Origin: Anaerolineae bacterium
GTDB lineage: Bacteria > Chloroflexota > Anaerolineae > Promineifilales > Promineifilaceae
Length of the DNA: 20,901 bases
Direction of reading: 5' to 3'
Assembly (NCBI GenBank): GCA_028277515.1
Contig: JANQGC010000011.1
Span: forward strand, 1 to 20,901
Both the position numbers and the translations under genes were made by a program. Below, piece after piece: positions 1 to 6,039 of this stretch. The notes below the pieces were generated by a model that was not told where the DNA came from, made no database searches, and was given only the letters and a program-made list of their open reading frames with translations. Numbering within the stretch: position 1 is the first letter of the stretch; each line of letters starts with the position of its first letter.

Positions 1-214
1 CAGCCCGGTGACGGCCGAACTGCTGTTGGATGGGACGATTGTAAAGTACATCAATGCCATGATTGCTGAAGACTTCGGCCGGACAACAGTAGACCTGGCC
101 ATTGATGCTGCCAGTGGTGAGCCAAGTCCGGGAACCATCTACAATATGACTCCGGTGGACTTCTTCTCATCGCAACCGGAAGCAGTATCGGAGTGGCTGG
201 AGACGCATCAATAA
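1..214 (+). CDS. C-terminal part of a sugar-binding protein of an ABC transporter (5' end outside window)
   Basis: The frame is open from base 2 to the TAA at 212-214, so only the last 70 residues are visible and the start lies upstream. The tail has an LLLDGTI segment, an invariant-looking GEPSPGTIY stretch and a final EWLETHQ. This fits the end of type 1 periplasmic binding proteins (RbsB-like), where a 'GxI...P' segment precedes the last helix. The call rests mainly on context: the next two genes on the same strand are a CUT2 sugar ATPase and permease. The protein would capture the sugar outside the membrane and deliver it to the permease. The fragment is too short to name the sugar. Confidence 0.6.
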   Translation, partial: SPVTAELLLDGTIVKYINAMIAEDFGRTTVDLAIDAASGEPSPGTIYNMTPVDFFSSQPEAVSEWLETHQ

Positions 215-229
215 ATCTCTTCTCCTTAT

Positions 230-261
230 GTAGGTGGTGCATTGCGCAATGCACCACCTAC
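230..261. promoter_or_regulatory. Perfect 32-nt palindrome (intercistronic hairpin)
   Basis: Two 16-nt arms (GTAGGTGGTGCATTGC and its exact complement) meet with no spacer between bases 245 and 246. It lies 16 nt after the stop of the binding-protein gene and 55 nt before the ATPase start. As RNA it would form a very stable hairpin followed by a weak, interrupted U-rich stretch (CTGTTACTCTTTT). Hairpins after binding-protein genes are known to stabilise the upstream mRNA and reduce expression of the downstream membrane genes; I infer that role here. It could also be a protein-binding operator. Confidence 0.7.
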
Positions 262-316
262 TGTTACTCTTTTCTGCATCGATCTAAGAAACTCCACATC
301 GCGAGGGATTTGTCGG

Positions 317-1816
317 ATGGCCAATACTGCGGCGCTGACCCTGCAAAATATACATAAATTCTATCCGGGTGTTATTGCTCTGGAGCAAGTTGATTTCTCT
401 TTACAGCCAGGCGAAGTGCGCGCCTTGCTGGGCAAAAACGGGGCCGGAAAATCAACGCTTATCCGCATTGCCTGCGGATTAGAAAAGCCGGATGAAGGCC
501 AGATTTATATTCGGGGTAAACAAGTTGATATGAGAAACCCGGCTGAGGCTCGCGCCCTCGGCATTGAAATGGTCAGCCAGGAGTTAAATGTAGAGCCATG
601 GCTCAGCGTCGCTGAGAACATCTCTCTTGGGAATTGGCCCAAGCGGGCAGGTCGTATTGACACTGAAGAGATGAGACGGCGGGCAAATGATGCCCTGGGG
701 CGGTTGGATGTTGCGATCGATCCCGATTTACCGCTTTTCCAATTGAGCACTGCGCAGCAACAACTTGTTGAAATTGCCAGGGCTCTGTCGAGACGGCCGT
801 CTGTATTGTTCCTCGATGAACCAACATCTAGTCTTGCCCTCACGGAAGTATCTTCATTGTTGGCTACGGTTAAACGAGTTGCCGGCCAGGGCGTTGGCGT
901 GATCTATGTATCGCATCGCCTTGCTGAAATAGCCGAGATAGCCGATTCGGTCACGATTTTGCGTAATGGCAAACTGGTAAGCACAACGCCCATTTCAACC
1001 CTTAGCGAACAAGCTATTGTGACGCAAATGGTGGGTGAGTCCGTGGAAATGGTTGAAATTGAGGCGAAAGATTTTTCCAACTCTCCTAAAGCTTTGCAAG
1101 TTGAAAATTTGACAATAAAGGGCAAGGTTGAAGATGTATCATTCGATCTTCATGAAGGTGAGGTATTGGGTCTCGCCGGTCTTCTGGGAACGGGGAGAAG
1201 TGAAATCCTGAGAACAATAGCCGGATTTGAACGAGCAGAAAAGGGTGAAGTTAAATTAGCAGCAAATGGAAAGTATCGTCCTAACATCAAGCATATGATT
1301 GCCAATGGTGTTGCCTTAAGCCCTGAAGACAGGCGTTCAGAGGGAATTGTGCCCTATTTGGGTGTACATGAAAATCTTGCCCTGGGCCGGTGGAAGGCGT
1401 TCGCCAAGGGCGGCCGAATATCGTGGAGCAAAATTGGCGAAGTTGCCGTTGACCTGATATCAAGACTCTCAATAAAAACGCCAAAAATTGATACGCCCGT
1501 GATGAATTTATCAGGTGGCAATCAGCAAAAAGTTGTGATCGGCCGCTGGCTTGATGTTGCCGATCATGTTTTGCTGCTGGATGAACCAACGCGGGGGGTA
1601 GACGTCGAGGCCAAGAATCAAATATATGAAATCATCCGGGATACGGCCAAGCGTGGGGTGGGTATGATCGTCGTTACGAGTGAACTTGAGGAATTGCTTT
1701 GGTGCTGTGATTCGATCATATTTCTGCAGGGGGGAAAGGCATCCGAGAAATATTCCAGCGCTGAGTTAAACATGGAAAAACTGAATACGCTGGCCAACGG
1801 AGGAGCGTTGTCATAA
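317..1816 (+). CDS. Sugar ABC transporter ATP-binding protein, CUT2 family (RbsA/MglA type)
   Basis: This 499-aa protein has two ABC domains in tandem and would power sugar import at the inner face of the membrane. Domain 1 has Walker A GKNGAGKST (39-47), Q-loop SQEL (87-90), signature LSTAQQQ (143-149), Walker B VLFLDEPT (163-170) and the switch His200. Domain 2 has the degenerate Walker A typical of this family, GLLGTGRSE (288-296), then PEDRRSEG (336-343), LSGGNQQK (398-405) and LLLDEPTRGVDV (419-430). The length matches RbsA/MglA (about 500). I place the start at the ATG at 317 because GAGGG sits 9 nt upstream; a TTG at 242 lies inside the palindrome and is unlikely. The stop overlaps the permease ATG by one base, so the two are translationally coupled. 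Confidence 0.93.
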   Translation: MANTAALTLQNIHKFYPGVIALEQVDFSLQPGEVRALLGKNGAGKSTLIRIACGLEKPDEGQIYIRGKQVDMRNPAEARALGIEMVSQELNVEPWLSVAENISLGNWPKRAGRIDTEEMRRRANDALGRLDVAIDPDLPLFQLSTAQQQLVEIARALSRRPSVLFLDEPTSSLALTEVSSLLATVKRVAGQGVGVIYVSHRLAEIAEIADSVTILRNGKLVSTTPISTLSEQAIVTQMVGESVEMVEIEAKDFSNSPKALQVENLTIKGKVEDVSFDLHEGEVLGLAGLLGTGRSEILRTIAGFERAEKGEVKLAANGKYRPNIKHMIANGVALSPEDRRSEGIVPYLGVHENLALGRWKAFAKGGRISWSKIGEVAVDLISRLSIKTPKIDTPVMNLSGGNQQKVVIGRWLDVADHVLLLDEPTRGVDVEAKNQIYEIIRDTAKRGVGMIVVTSELEELLWCCDSIIFLQGGKASEKYSSAELNMEKLNTLANGGALS

Positions 1817-2832
1817 TGGAAAATCCCAATAACACGATGGTTCAACAAGAATCTTCTTCGGGCGACAGTTTGTTTACAGTCTTAGGAACTTTTTTTCGCC
1901 AAAATCTAAACGAAATTAGCTTACTGATTGGCTTGATTGTCGTTGCGGCCCTCATTGGTCTTAACTCGGATGTGTTTCTAACCACACCAAACATGATCAA
2001 TATTCTACGCTCGGCCGCGTTTCTAGGTATTGTTACCTGGGGAATGACCCTGGTAATCACTGCGGCGGAAATTGACGTGAGCGTTGGTCCGGCTGTTGCC
2101 TTTAGCTCTGTGTTATTAGGTTGGCTGGCGACGCGCCAGGGAGTGCCCATATATATCGCTGCGCTCCTGGTGATGCTTACAACCACGCTTATCGGGTATG
2201 GAGGCGGGTTTATCCGTGCCCAATTTAACGTGCCTTCATTTGTAACCACACTGGCGCTTTGGAGTATCTATGATGGGCTAAAACAATTATTGTCCGATAA
2301 CCAGCCGATTCCCGTGGCCTCGGATTCATTCCGCATCTTTGCGAGTGATGAATTATTTGGCATTCCGTATTTAGTCATTATCGCCGCAGTATTGTTTGTC
2401 ATCTTTTTCTATATATCAAAGAATACCGTATACGGCCGCTCCATATATTCTGTCGGTGGCAATGCCAAGGCGGCTTTTGCTTCCGGCATCAATGTGAAAC
2501 AAGTTCGGGCGTCCGTATTCGCCATTACAGGGGCTTTAGCTGCCCTTACCGGTTTGTTACATGTTTCTCGGTTGGGCACGGCAACCGGACAAGTTGCCGG
2601 CGGCCTGGAATTTTCCTCAATCGCGGCTGTTGTCATTGGCGGCACAGCCTTATTCGGCGGGCGGGGATCCATGGTGGGTTCGCTTCTTGGCGTGCTGTTC
2701 ATTTCTGTCATCGCCAATGGTTTGGTGCTTTTGGGCGTTAATTCGCAAGCTCAGAATGTTGTGCGTGGTGTCCTGATTCTTGTTGCCGTTCTCGCGAATG
2801 TCATTTTTAAGAAAGAAAGCAAGGATATTTAG
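1816..2832 (+). CDS. Sugar ABC transporter permease, RbsC-like
   Basis: A 338-aa hydrophobic protein of the BPD_transp_2 family, forming the membrane channel for the ATPase encoded just upstream. About nine or ten membrane segments are visible, for example near residues 34-50, 65-82, 93-106, 111-130, 182-200, 232-250, 268-282 and 286-330. The family motifs are present: EIDVSVG (85-91, compare GGIDLSVGS in RbsC), YSVGGN (211-215 region) and GGTALFGGRGS (275-285). The start codon shares one base with the ATPase stop, and GGAG lies just upstream inside the ATPase gene. The substrate cannot be read from the sequence; relatives carry ribose, xylose, galactose, fructose or sugar alcohols. Confidence 0.93.
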   Translation: MENPNNTMVQQESSSGDSLFTVLGTFFRQNLNEISLLIGLIVVAALIGLNSDVFLTTPNMINILRSAAFLGIVTWGMTLVITAAEIDVSVGPAVAFSSVLLGWLATRQGVPIYIAALLVMLTTTLIGYGGGFIRAQFNVPSFVTTLALWSIYDGLKQLLSDNQPIPVASDSFRIFASDELFGIPYLVIIAAVLFVIFFYISKNTVYGRSIYSVGGNAKAAFASGINVKQVRASVFAITGALAALTGLLHVSRLGTATGQVAGGLEFSSIAAVVIGGTALFGGRGSMVGSLLGVLFISVIANGLVLLGVNSQAQNVVRGVLILVAVLANVIFKKESKDI

Positions 2833-2858
2833 TGGTTCATTTTTTATGCTCACACTAT

Positions 2859-2875
2859 AAAGTGACGGTCACTTT
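2859..2875. promoter_or_regulatory. Operator-like palindrome, copy 1
   Basis: AAAGTGAC-G-GTCACTTT, with 8-bp arms around a single central base. A TATAAA hexamer at 2856-2861 overlaps its left edge and could be a -10 box, although no good -35 is seen. The core AAGTGAC-N-GTCACTT recurs exactly 47 bp downstream. Odd-length palindromes with TGAC-N-GTCA cores occur among TetR-family and similar dimeric repressor sites; the regulator is not identifiable here. Confidence 0.65.
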
Positions 2876-2906
2876 TCAAGAGTTTACTTAAGGAACATAT
2901 CGGTTT

Positions 2907-2921
2907 AAGTGACTGTCACTT
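2907..2921. promoter_or_regulatory. Operator-like palindrome, copy 2
   Basis: AAGTGAC-T-GTCACTT, identical to copy 1 except for the central base. The two centres (2867 and 2914) are 47 bp apart, about 4.5 helical turns, and the site ends 53 bp before the kinase start. The pair probably lets one repressor control the kinase gene, perhaps by looping. The same core is not found elsewhere in the window. Confidence 0.65.
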
Positions 2922-2974
2922 GTTTGCGAACTCGATTTTTCCTGTTGTTTTAATCAATCAATTGGTATAAGCAT

Positions 2975-3925
2975 ATGAGCCAGCCCCATATATTATGTAT
3001 TTCACTGACACCGGCTCTAGATCGTTACGTTACCGTTGGTAACTTTACGCTTGGCAATACAAGCCGAGCAACTTTTGTTGATGAACGTGCAGGTGGTAAG
3101 AATATTAATGCTGCGCGAGCGGTTCGACAAGTTGGCGGTATTCCGTTGGCAATTGCTGCTCTAGGAGGGCATAGTGGTGCCGCTATTATCGAGGCTGCGC
3201 GTAGAGAGGGGATTGCTCTCGTTTCTACCCCAACCAGATGCGGTACCCGGCAGTTCACGGTGATATGGGATTCTGATTGTGAAATCATGACTCAAGTTTC
3301 TGAACCCTGGAGCGAAGTGACAAGTGACGAGTGGTCCAGGTATGTTGATCTAATAGATGCGCAATTAAACAGCTCAATCGCCTTTGGCGCGGCGGCGATA
3401 TCGGGACGCATGCCGCCCGGCGTGCCGGTTGAGGAAATTACCTCTTTAATCCGCACAATAAAAGAAGCGGGAATTCCTTGTTACGTTGACGCTGCCGGTG
3501 CTACACTTAGTCCTGTACTTGCTGCTCAGCCCAATGGAATTAAAATAAACAATAACGAAGCAAGCGAGTATTTGAGAACACCCGTTAATTCAGTACAGGA
3601 AGCGGCCGAGGCGTGTAAGAAAATCGTTTCTGGCGGAGCAGAGTCCTGCATCATCACGATGGGCATTCACGGGGCTGTTAGTGCTACGCGTTCCAACATT
3701 TATCATGTCGCCATTGACGACCAGGGACCGTGGCCTGTTGGCAGTGGGGACTCTTTTTTAGCAGCCCTGGTCGTAAGGCTAGCACAGGGGAAATCCTGGT
3801 TGGATGCATTAATTGCCGGGGCAGCGGCGGGAACGGCAAATGCCCATCGTCAAGTAGCCGGCCTGCTTGACAGTGAGAAATTTGAACGGGGTCTTAAAGA
3901 AGCGCATTGCATACGGTTGTCGTAA
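2975..3925 (+). CDS. PfkB-family hexose kinase (1-phosphofructokinase / tagatose-6-phosphate kinase type)
   Basis: A 316-aa cytoplasmic ribokinase-fold enzyme that transfers phosphate from ATP to a sugar or sugar phosphate. The first PfkB signature is AGGKNINAARAVRQVGG (39-55). The second is GPWPVGSGDSF (251-261), with Asp259 as the expected catalytic base in the GSGDSF anion hole. KINNNEASE (190-198) matches the NxxE element. The early LTPALDRYVTV segment and the length (about 310) resemble the FruK/LacC/PfkB subgroup rather than ribokinase or 2-keto-3-deoxygluconate kinase. No strong Shine-Dalgarno precedes the ATG at 2975; a TATAAG at 2966-2971 leaves little room for a leader, so the transcript could be nearly leaderless. 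The gene follows the permease by 142 bp that hold twin operators, so it is probably a separately regulated part of the uptake locus. Confidence 0.88.
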   Translation: MSQPHILCISLTPALDRYVTVGNFTLGNTSRATFVDERAGGKNINAARAVRQVGGIPLAIAALGGHSGAAIIEAARREGIALVSTPTRCGTRQFTVIWDSDCEIMTQVSEPWSEVTSDEWSRYVDLIDAQLNSSIAFGAAAISGRMPPGVPVEEITSLIRTIKEAGIPCYVDAAGATLSPVLAAQPNGIKINNNEASEYLRTPVNSVQEAAEACKKIVSGGAESCIITMGIHGAVSATRSNIYHVAIDDQGPWPVGSGDSFLAALVVRLAQGKSWLDALIAGAAAGTANAHRQVAGLLDSEKFERGLKEAHCIRLS

Positions 3926-3944
3926 GATAAAGTAACGGCAATTT

Positions 3945-4019
3945 ATGAAAAATGCGGACGCGTTCATTATCGGTTCCGGTCTTGGTAAATTCTCCACCGC
4001 CTTTCCAAAGATAATATAA
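3945..4019 (+). pseudogene. Remnant of the N-terminus of an FAD/NAD(P)-binding oxidoreductase
   Basis: An ATG opens a 24-codon frame whose first 14 residues, MKNADAFIIGSGLG, are a textbook start of a dinucleotide-binding Rossmann fold (phytoene-desaturase/amine-oxidase-like or GMC-like). After GLG the similarity ends at once and a TAA follows at 4017-4019. No flavin domain continues in any frame. The start closely resembles the intact oxidoreductase at 6040 (MNNADVFIIGSGPVG), and about 30 of the first 37 bases agree. It is best read as the stub of a deleted gene; a functional micropeptide is unlikely. Confidence 0.6.
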
Positions 4020-4037
4020 GGAATTATCAATCGCAGG

Positions 4038-4066
4038 TTGACAAACTAACTACTTTAGTTTATAAA
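4038..4066 (+). promoter_or_regulatory. Strong sigma-70-type promoter of the MBL-TetR operon
   Basis: TTGACA (4038-4043), a 17-nt spacer, then TATAAA (4061-4066): a near-consensus housekeeping promoter. The palindrome at 4043-4082 covers the spacer, the -10 and the expected start site near 4073, so a bound repressor would block polymerase. Confidence 0.85.
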
Positions 4067-4082
4067 CTAAAGTAGTTAGTTT
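4043..4082. promoter_or_regulatory. Perfect 40-bp palindromic operator, probably for the downstream TetR regulator
   Basis: The arms are exact complements with no spacer, centred between 4062 and 4063. The inner part, CTTTAGTTTATAAACTAAAG, looks like a TetR-family operator. It overlaps the promoter of the operon that encodes a TetR protein, so negative autoregulation is the simplest reading. Confidence 0.75.
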
Positions 4083-4101
4083 AATAACGAGGAGATTGAT
4101 A

Positions 4102-4818
4102 ATGAAATTAACCCAATACGGACAAAATTTATGGCAGGTCACGCGCTTGTTTGCCTTCAACAATTATCTACTGCGTGAAGATGACGGCCTGACATTGATT
4201 GACACCAACATGGGGCGCAGTCAAAAAGATATTTTAAAAGCGGCGGAAATTATCGGGCTGCCAATCAGACGTATCACACTGACCCATGCCCACAGCGATC
4301 ATGTTGGTTCGCTGGATGAGGTGTCGGCGTTGCTGCCTCAAGCCCAGGTGGCTTTTAACACACGCACCGCTCAATTTTTACAAGGTAATATGGAACTGCA
4401 TACGGAAGAGCCACAGGTTAAACTACGCGGGGGTTTTATGAAACGATCTACTAAGGCGACTCGCCTGCTTAAGGCAGGGGATAAGCTGGGTTCATTGCGG
4501 GTCATCAGCGCGCCGGGACACACGCCGGATCAAATCGCATTTTTGGATGAGCGGGATGGATCTTTGATTGCCGGGGATGCATTCCAGACGGTGGCGGGAA
4601 CGGCCGTGGCAGGCATCACCCGCTGGCTTTTTCCCTTTACAGCGAGGGCGACCTGGCACTTGCCAACGGCATTGGCAACGGCCGTATCTCTACAGGCGCC
4701 CAATCCAACGCGGCTTGCCGTGGGTCACGGGCGTGTGCTGGAAAATCCAGCAAAGGAAATGGAGAAAGCAATTAATGAAGCCCAGGAAAAAGTAGATGCC
4801 CAAGCGAAGATGGCTTAA
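4102..4818 (+). CDS. MBL-fold metallo-hydrolase
   Basis: A 238-aa metallo-beta-lactamase-fold protein without a signal peptide, so cytoplasmic. The metal site is visible: THAHSDH (61-67, giving His62, His64, Asp66, His67), His140 in SAPGHTPD, Asp159 in IAGDAF and His209 in VGHGRVL. That is a full set for a two-zinc site. The substrate is unknown; the family includes hydrolases of glyoxalase II type, lactonases and beta-lactamase-like enzymes. The start is the ATG at 4102, with GAGGAG ending 7 nt before it. The TTG at 4096 is too close to that site. The gene overlaps the TetR gene by 23 nt. An MBL hydrolase next to a TetR protein often means the regulator senses the substrate or product of the hydrolase; that is inference. 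Confidence 0.9.
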   Translation: MKLTQYGQNLWQVTRLFAFNNYLLREDDGLTLIDTNMGRSQKDILKAAEIIGLPIRRITLTHAHSDHVGSLDEVSALLPQAQVAFNTRTAQFLQGNMELHTEEPQVKLRGGFMKRSTKATRLLKAGDKLGSLRVISAPGHTPDQIAFLDERDGSLIAGDAFQTVAGTAVAGITRWLFPFTARATWHLPTALATAVSLQAPNPTRLAVGHGRVLENPAKEMEKAINEAQEKVDAQAKMA

Positions 4819-5377
4819 CCGGGAATTGGTGATCGCCCGGGCGGCTGAAATGGCCGATGAGGCAGGCAGCGTCTCGGCGGTCAGCCTCACCGCCCTGGCC
4901 CAAGACTTGCAAATACGCACGCCATCTCTTTACAATCATGTGGCCAGTCTGGATGACTTGCTATATGGTCTGGCAGTGTTTGGGGCCGGCCAACTGCTGA
5001 CTGAACTGCGGCGGGCGGCGCAGGGATTGGTCGGCAATGAGGCCCTTATGGCTATGGCTATGGCCTACCGCCAATTCGCCCACAAACATCCAGGTTTGTA
5101 CCCACTGACCGTCCGCGCTCCGGAACCTGGGGATGTTGAGGAAATAGAACTGACAGCTTTAAGTCAGGAGTCGGTGCAGTTGATGCTGCTGATCATGGGT
5201 TCCCTGGGGCTGCAAGGAGTCGATGCCATACACGCCATTCGTGGATTGCGGGCTGTATTGCACGGCTTTGTCAGTCTGGAAGCGGCCGGAGGATATAAAA
5301 TGGCCGTGGAAAAAGAGGAAAGCTTTCGCTATCTGGTTAAGGCTTATCTTGCCGGCATAATGGAAAGAACTTCCTGA
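4796..5377 (+). CDS. TetR/AcrR-family transcriptional regulator
   Basis: A 193-aa DNA-binding repressor. The N-terminal helix-turn-helix is clear at about residues 28-54, with VSLTALAQDLQIRTPSLYNH followed by VASLDDLL. The remaining helical part (GLVGNEALMAMAMAYRQFAHKHPGLYPL, written here in outline, then LHGFVSLEAAGGY) resembles the WHG/TetR_C_33 ligand-binding type. The ATG at 4796 lies inside the end of the MBL gene, with AGG about 10 nt upstream, so the two are co-translated. The likely target is the 40-bp palindrome at 4043-4082, which would make the operon self-repressed until a ligand binds. Confidence 0.9.
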   Translation: MPKRRWLNRELVIARAAEMADEAGSVSAVSLTALAQDLQIRTPSLYNHVASLDDLLYGLAVFGAGQLLTELRRAAQGLVGNEALMAMAMAYRQFAHKHPGLYPLTVRAPEPGDVEEIELTALSQESVQLMLLIMGSLGLQGVDAIHAIRGLRAVLHGFVSLEAAGGYKMAVEKEESFRYLVKAYLAGIMERTS

Positions 5378-5465
5378 TTTTAGAAACCCGAAAATTGGTA
5401 CTTGAGTAACCATTCCGCTTTTATTTAAATTTCCAGGTTTCTTTTTTGTCTCGAAACCGGCAACT

Positions 5466-5686
5466 TTAACTTAATCCATAAATCGTAACAGGTTTAGCCT
5501 TCCCTTTTGCCGGCACATCGGGCAATGGTTGGGCATGAATGTACCAATCGCATCAAATGTTTCTTCGCTGATCAGGATCGGATAATCAAAATCACTTGTC
5601 AAACTTTCCAGTCTAGATGCCAGGTTGGCGGCGTCACCCATGACAGTGTATTCAATTTTGAGGGAGGATTGTCTTTGGTTCATCGG
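5466..5686 (-). pseudogene. Frameshifted C-terminal remnant of a class III adenylate/guanylate cyclase
   Basis: Read on the - strand, one frame gives IEYTVMGDAANLASRLESLT and then PILISEETFDAIG, a classic class III nucleotide-cyclase catalytic segment. The conserved end PDVPAKGKAKPVTIYGLS lies in a different frame and stops at 5466-5468. The shift falls between about 5500 and 5570. Just upstream of the fragment is an in-frame TAG (5687-5689), and the N-terminal two thirds of the catalytic domain are absent. The gene is therefore broken by both truncation and an indel, and no enzyme activity is expected. Confidence 0.8.
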
Positions 5687-5689
5687 CTA

Positions 5690-6039
5690 ATCATAGCCGA
5701 AGATACGAGATATTTCTAAACTGAAATATCGTACATAAATGTATTCACGTGCTTGCTGCCGATGGGTGGCGATCAGGCGCTTCAACGTGTCGTCGGCACC
5801 TGCCAGCCAGCGCAATTACAGCAAACCGTATGCAATTGAATGTGCAGACCGTTTCCACAGGCATTTTAGCTTTAAGCATTTTGTTCAAGCCTTACTAATT
5901 GAAGATTCAAAGGGTCCAAAGGCGGAGGATTTGTTTGGTGTCTAAATTTCCCATCAATTCGACCTGGCTTTGAGTTATACTCTTTGATGAATGACATCAA
6001 CGGTCAAAATTTATTTAATCAGCTTAAGGAAGGGTGCCC
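5690..6039. other. Gene-free, probably decayed stretch
   Basis: No frame here supports a gene. On the - strand a 42-codon open stretch (about 5687-5815, containing LKRLIATHRQQAREYIYV) has protein-like composition but no recognisable family, start or continuation. It may be another gene fragment. A TATACT at 5976-5981 could be a -10 box for the oxidoreductase at 6040, but no acceptable -35 is seen. Confidence 0.4.

Larger units (their letters stand above)
4023..4103. repeat. 81-bp nested inverted repeat over promoter, operator and RBS
   Basis: Outer arms ATTATCAATC (4023-4032) and GATTGATAAT (4094-4103) are exact complements. Inside them, separated by 10 and 11 nt, lies a perfect 40-bp palindrome (4043-4082) with 20-bp arms. 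The two symmetries share practically the same centre (4063 and 4062.5). The right outer arm includes the last base of the Shine-Dalgarno and the first two bases of the start codon of the MBL gene. Confidence 0.85.

Noticed and set aside
242..316. N-terminal extension of the ABC ATPase from a TTG start
   Set aside because: The extra 25 residues come from the palindrome and show no family match; a good Shine-Dalgarno precedes the ATG at 317.
5384..5445. Terminator after the TetR gene (AGAAACC ... GGTTTCTTTTTT)
   Set aside because: The 7-bp arms are about 45 nt apart in AT-rich sequence; the hairpin would be weak, although the T-run is suggestive.
5739..5945. 68-codon + strand open frame
   Set aside because: No family match, low-quality composition, no ribosome site; it lies in the decay zone.
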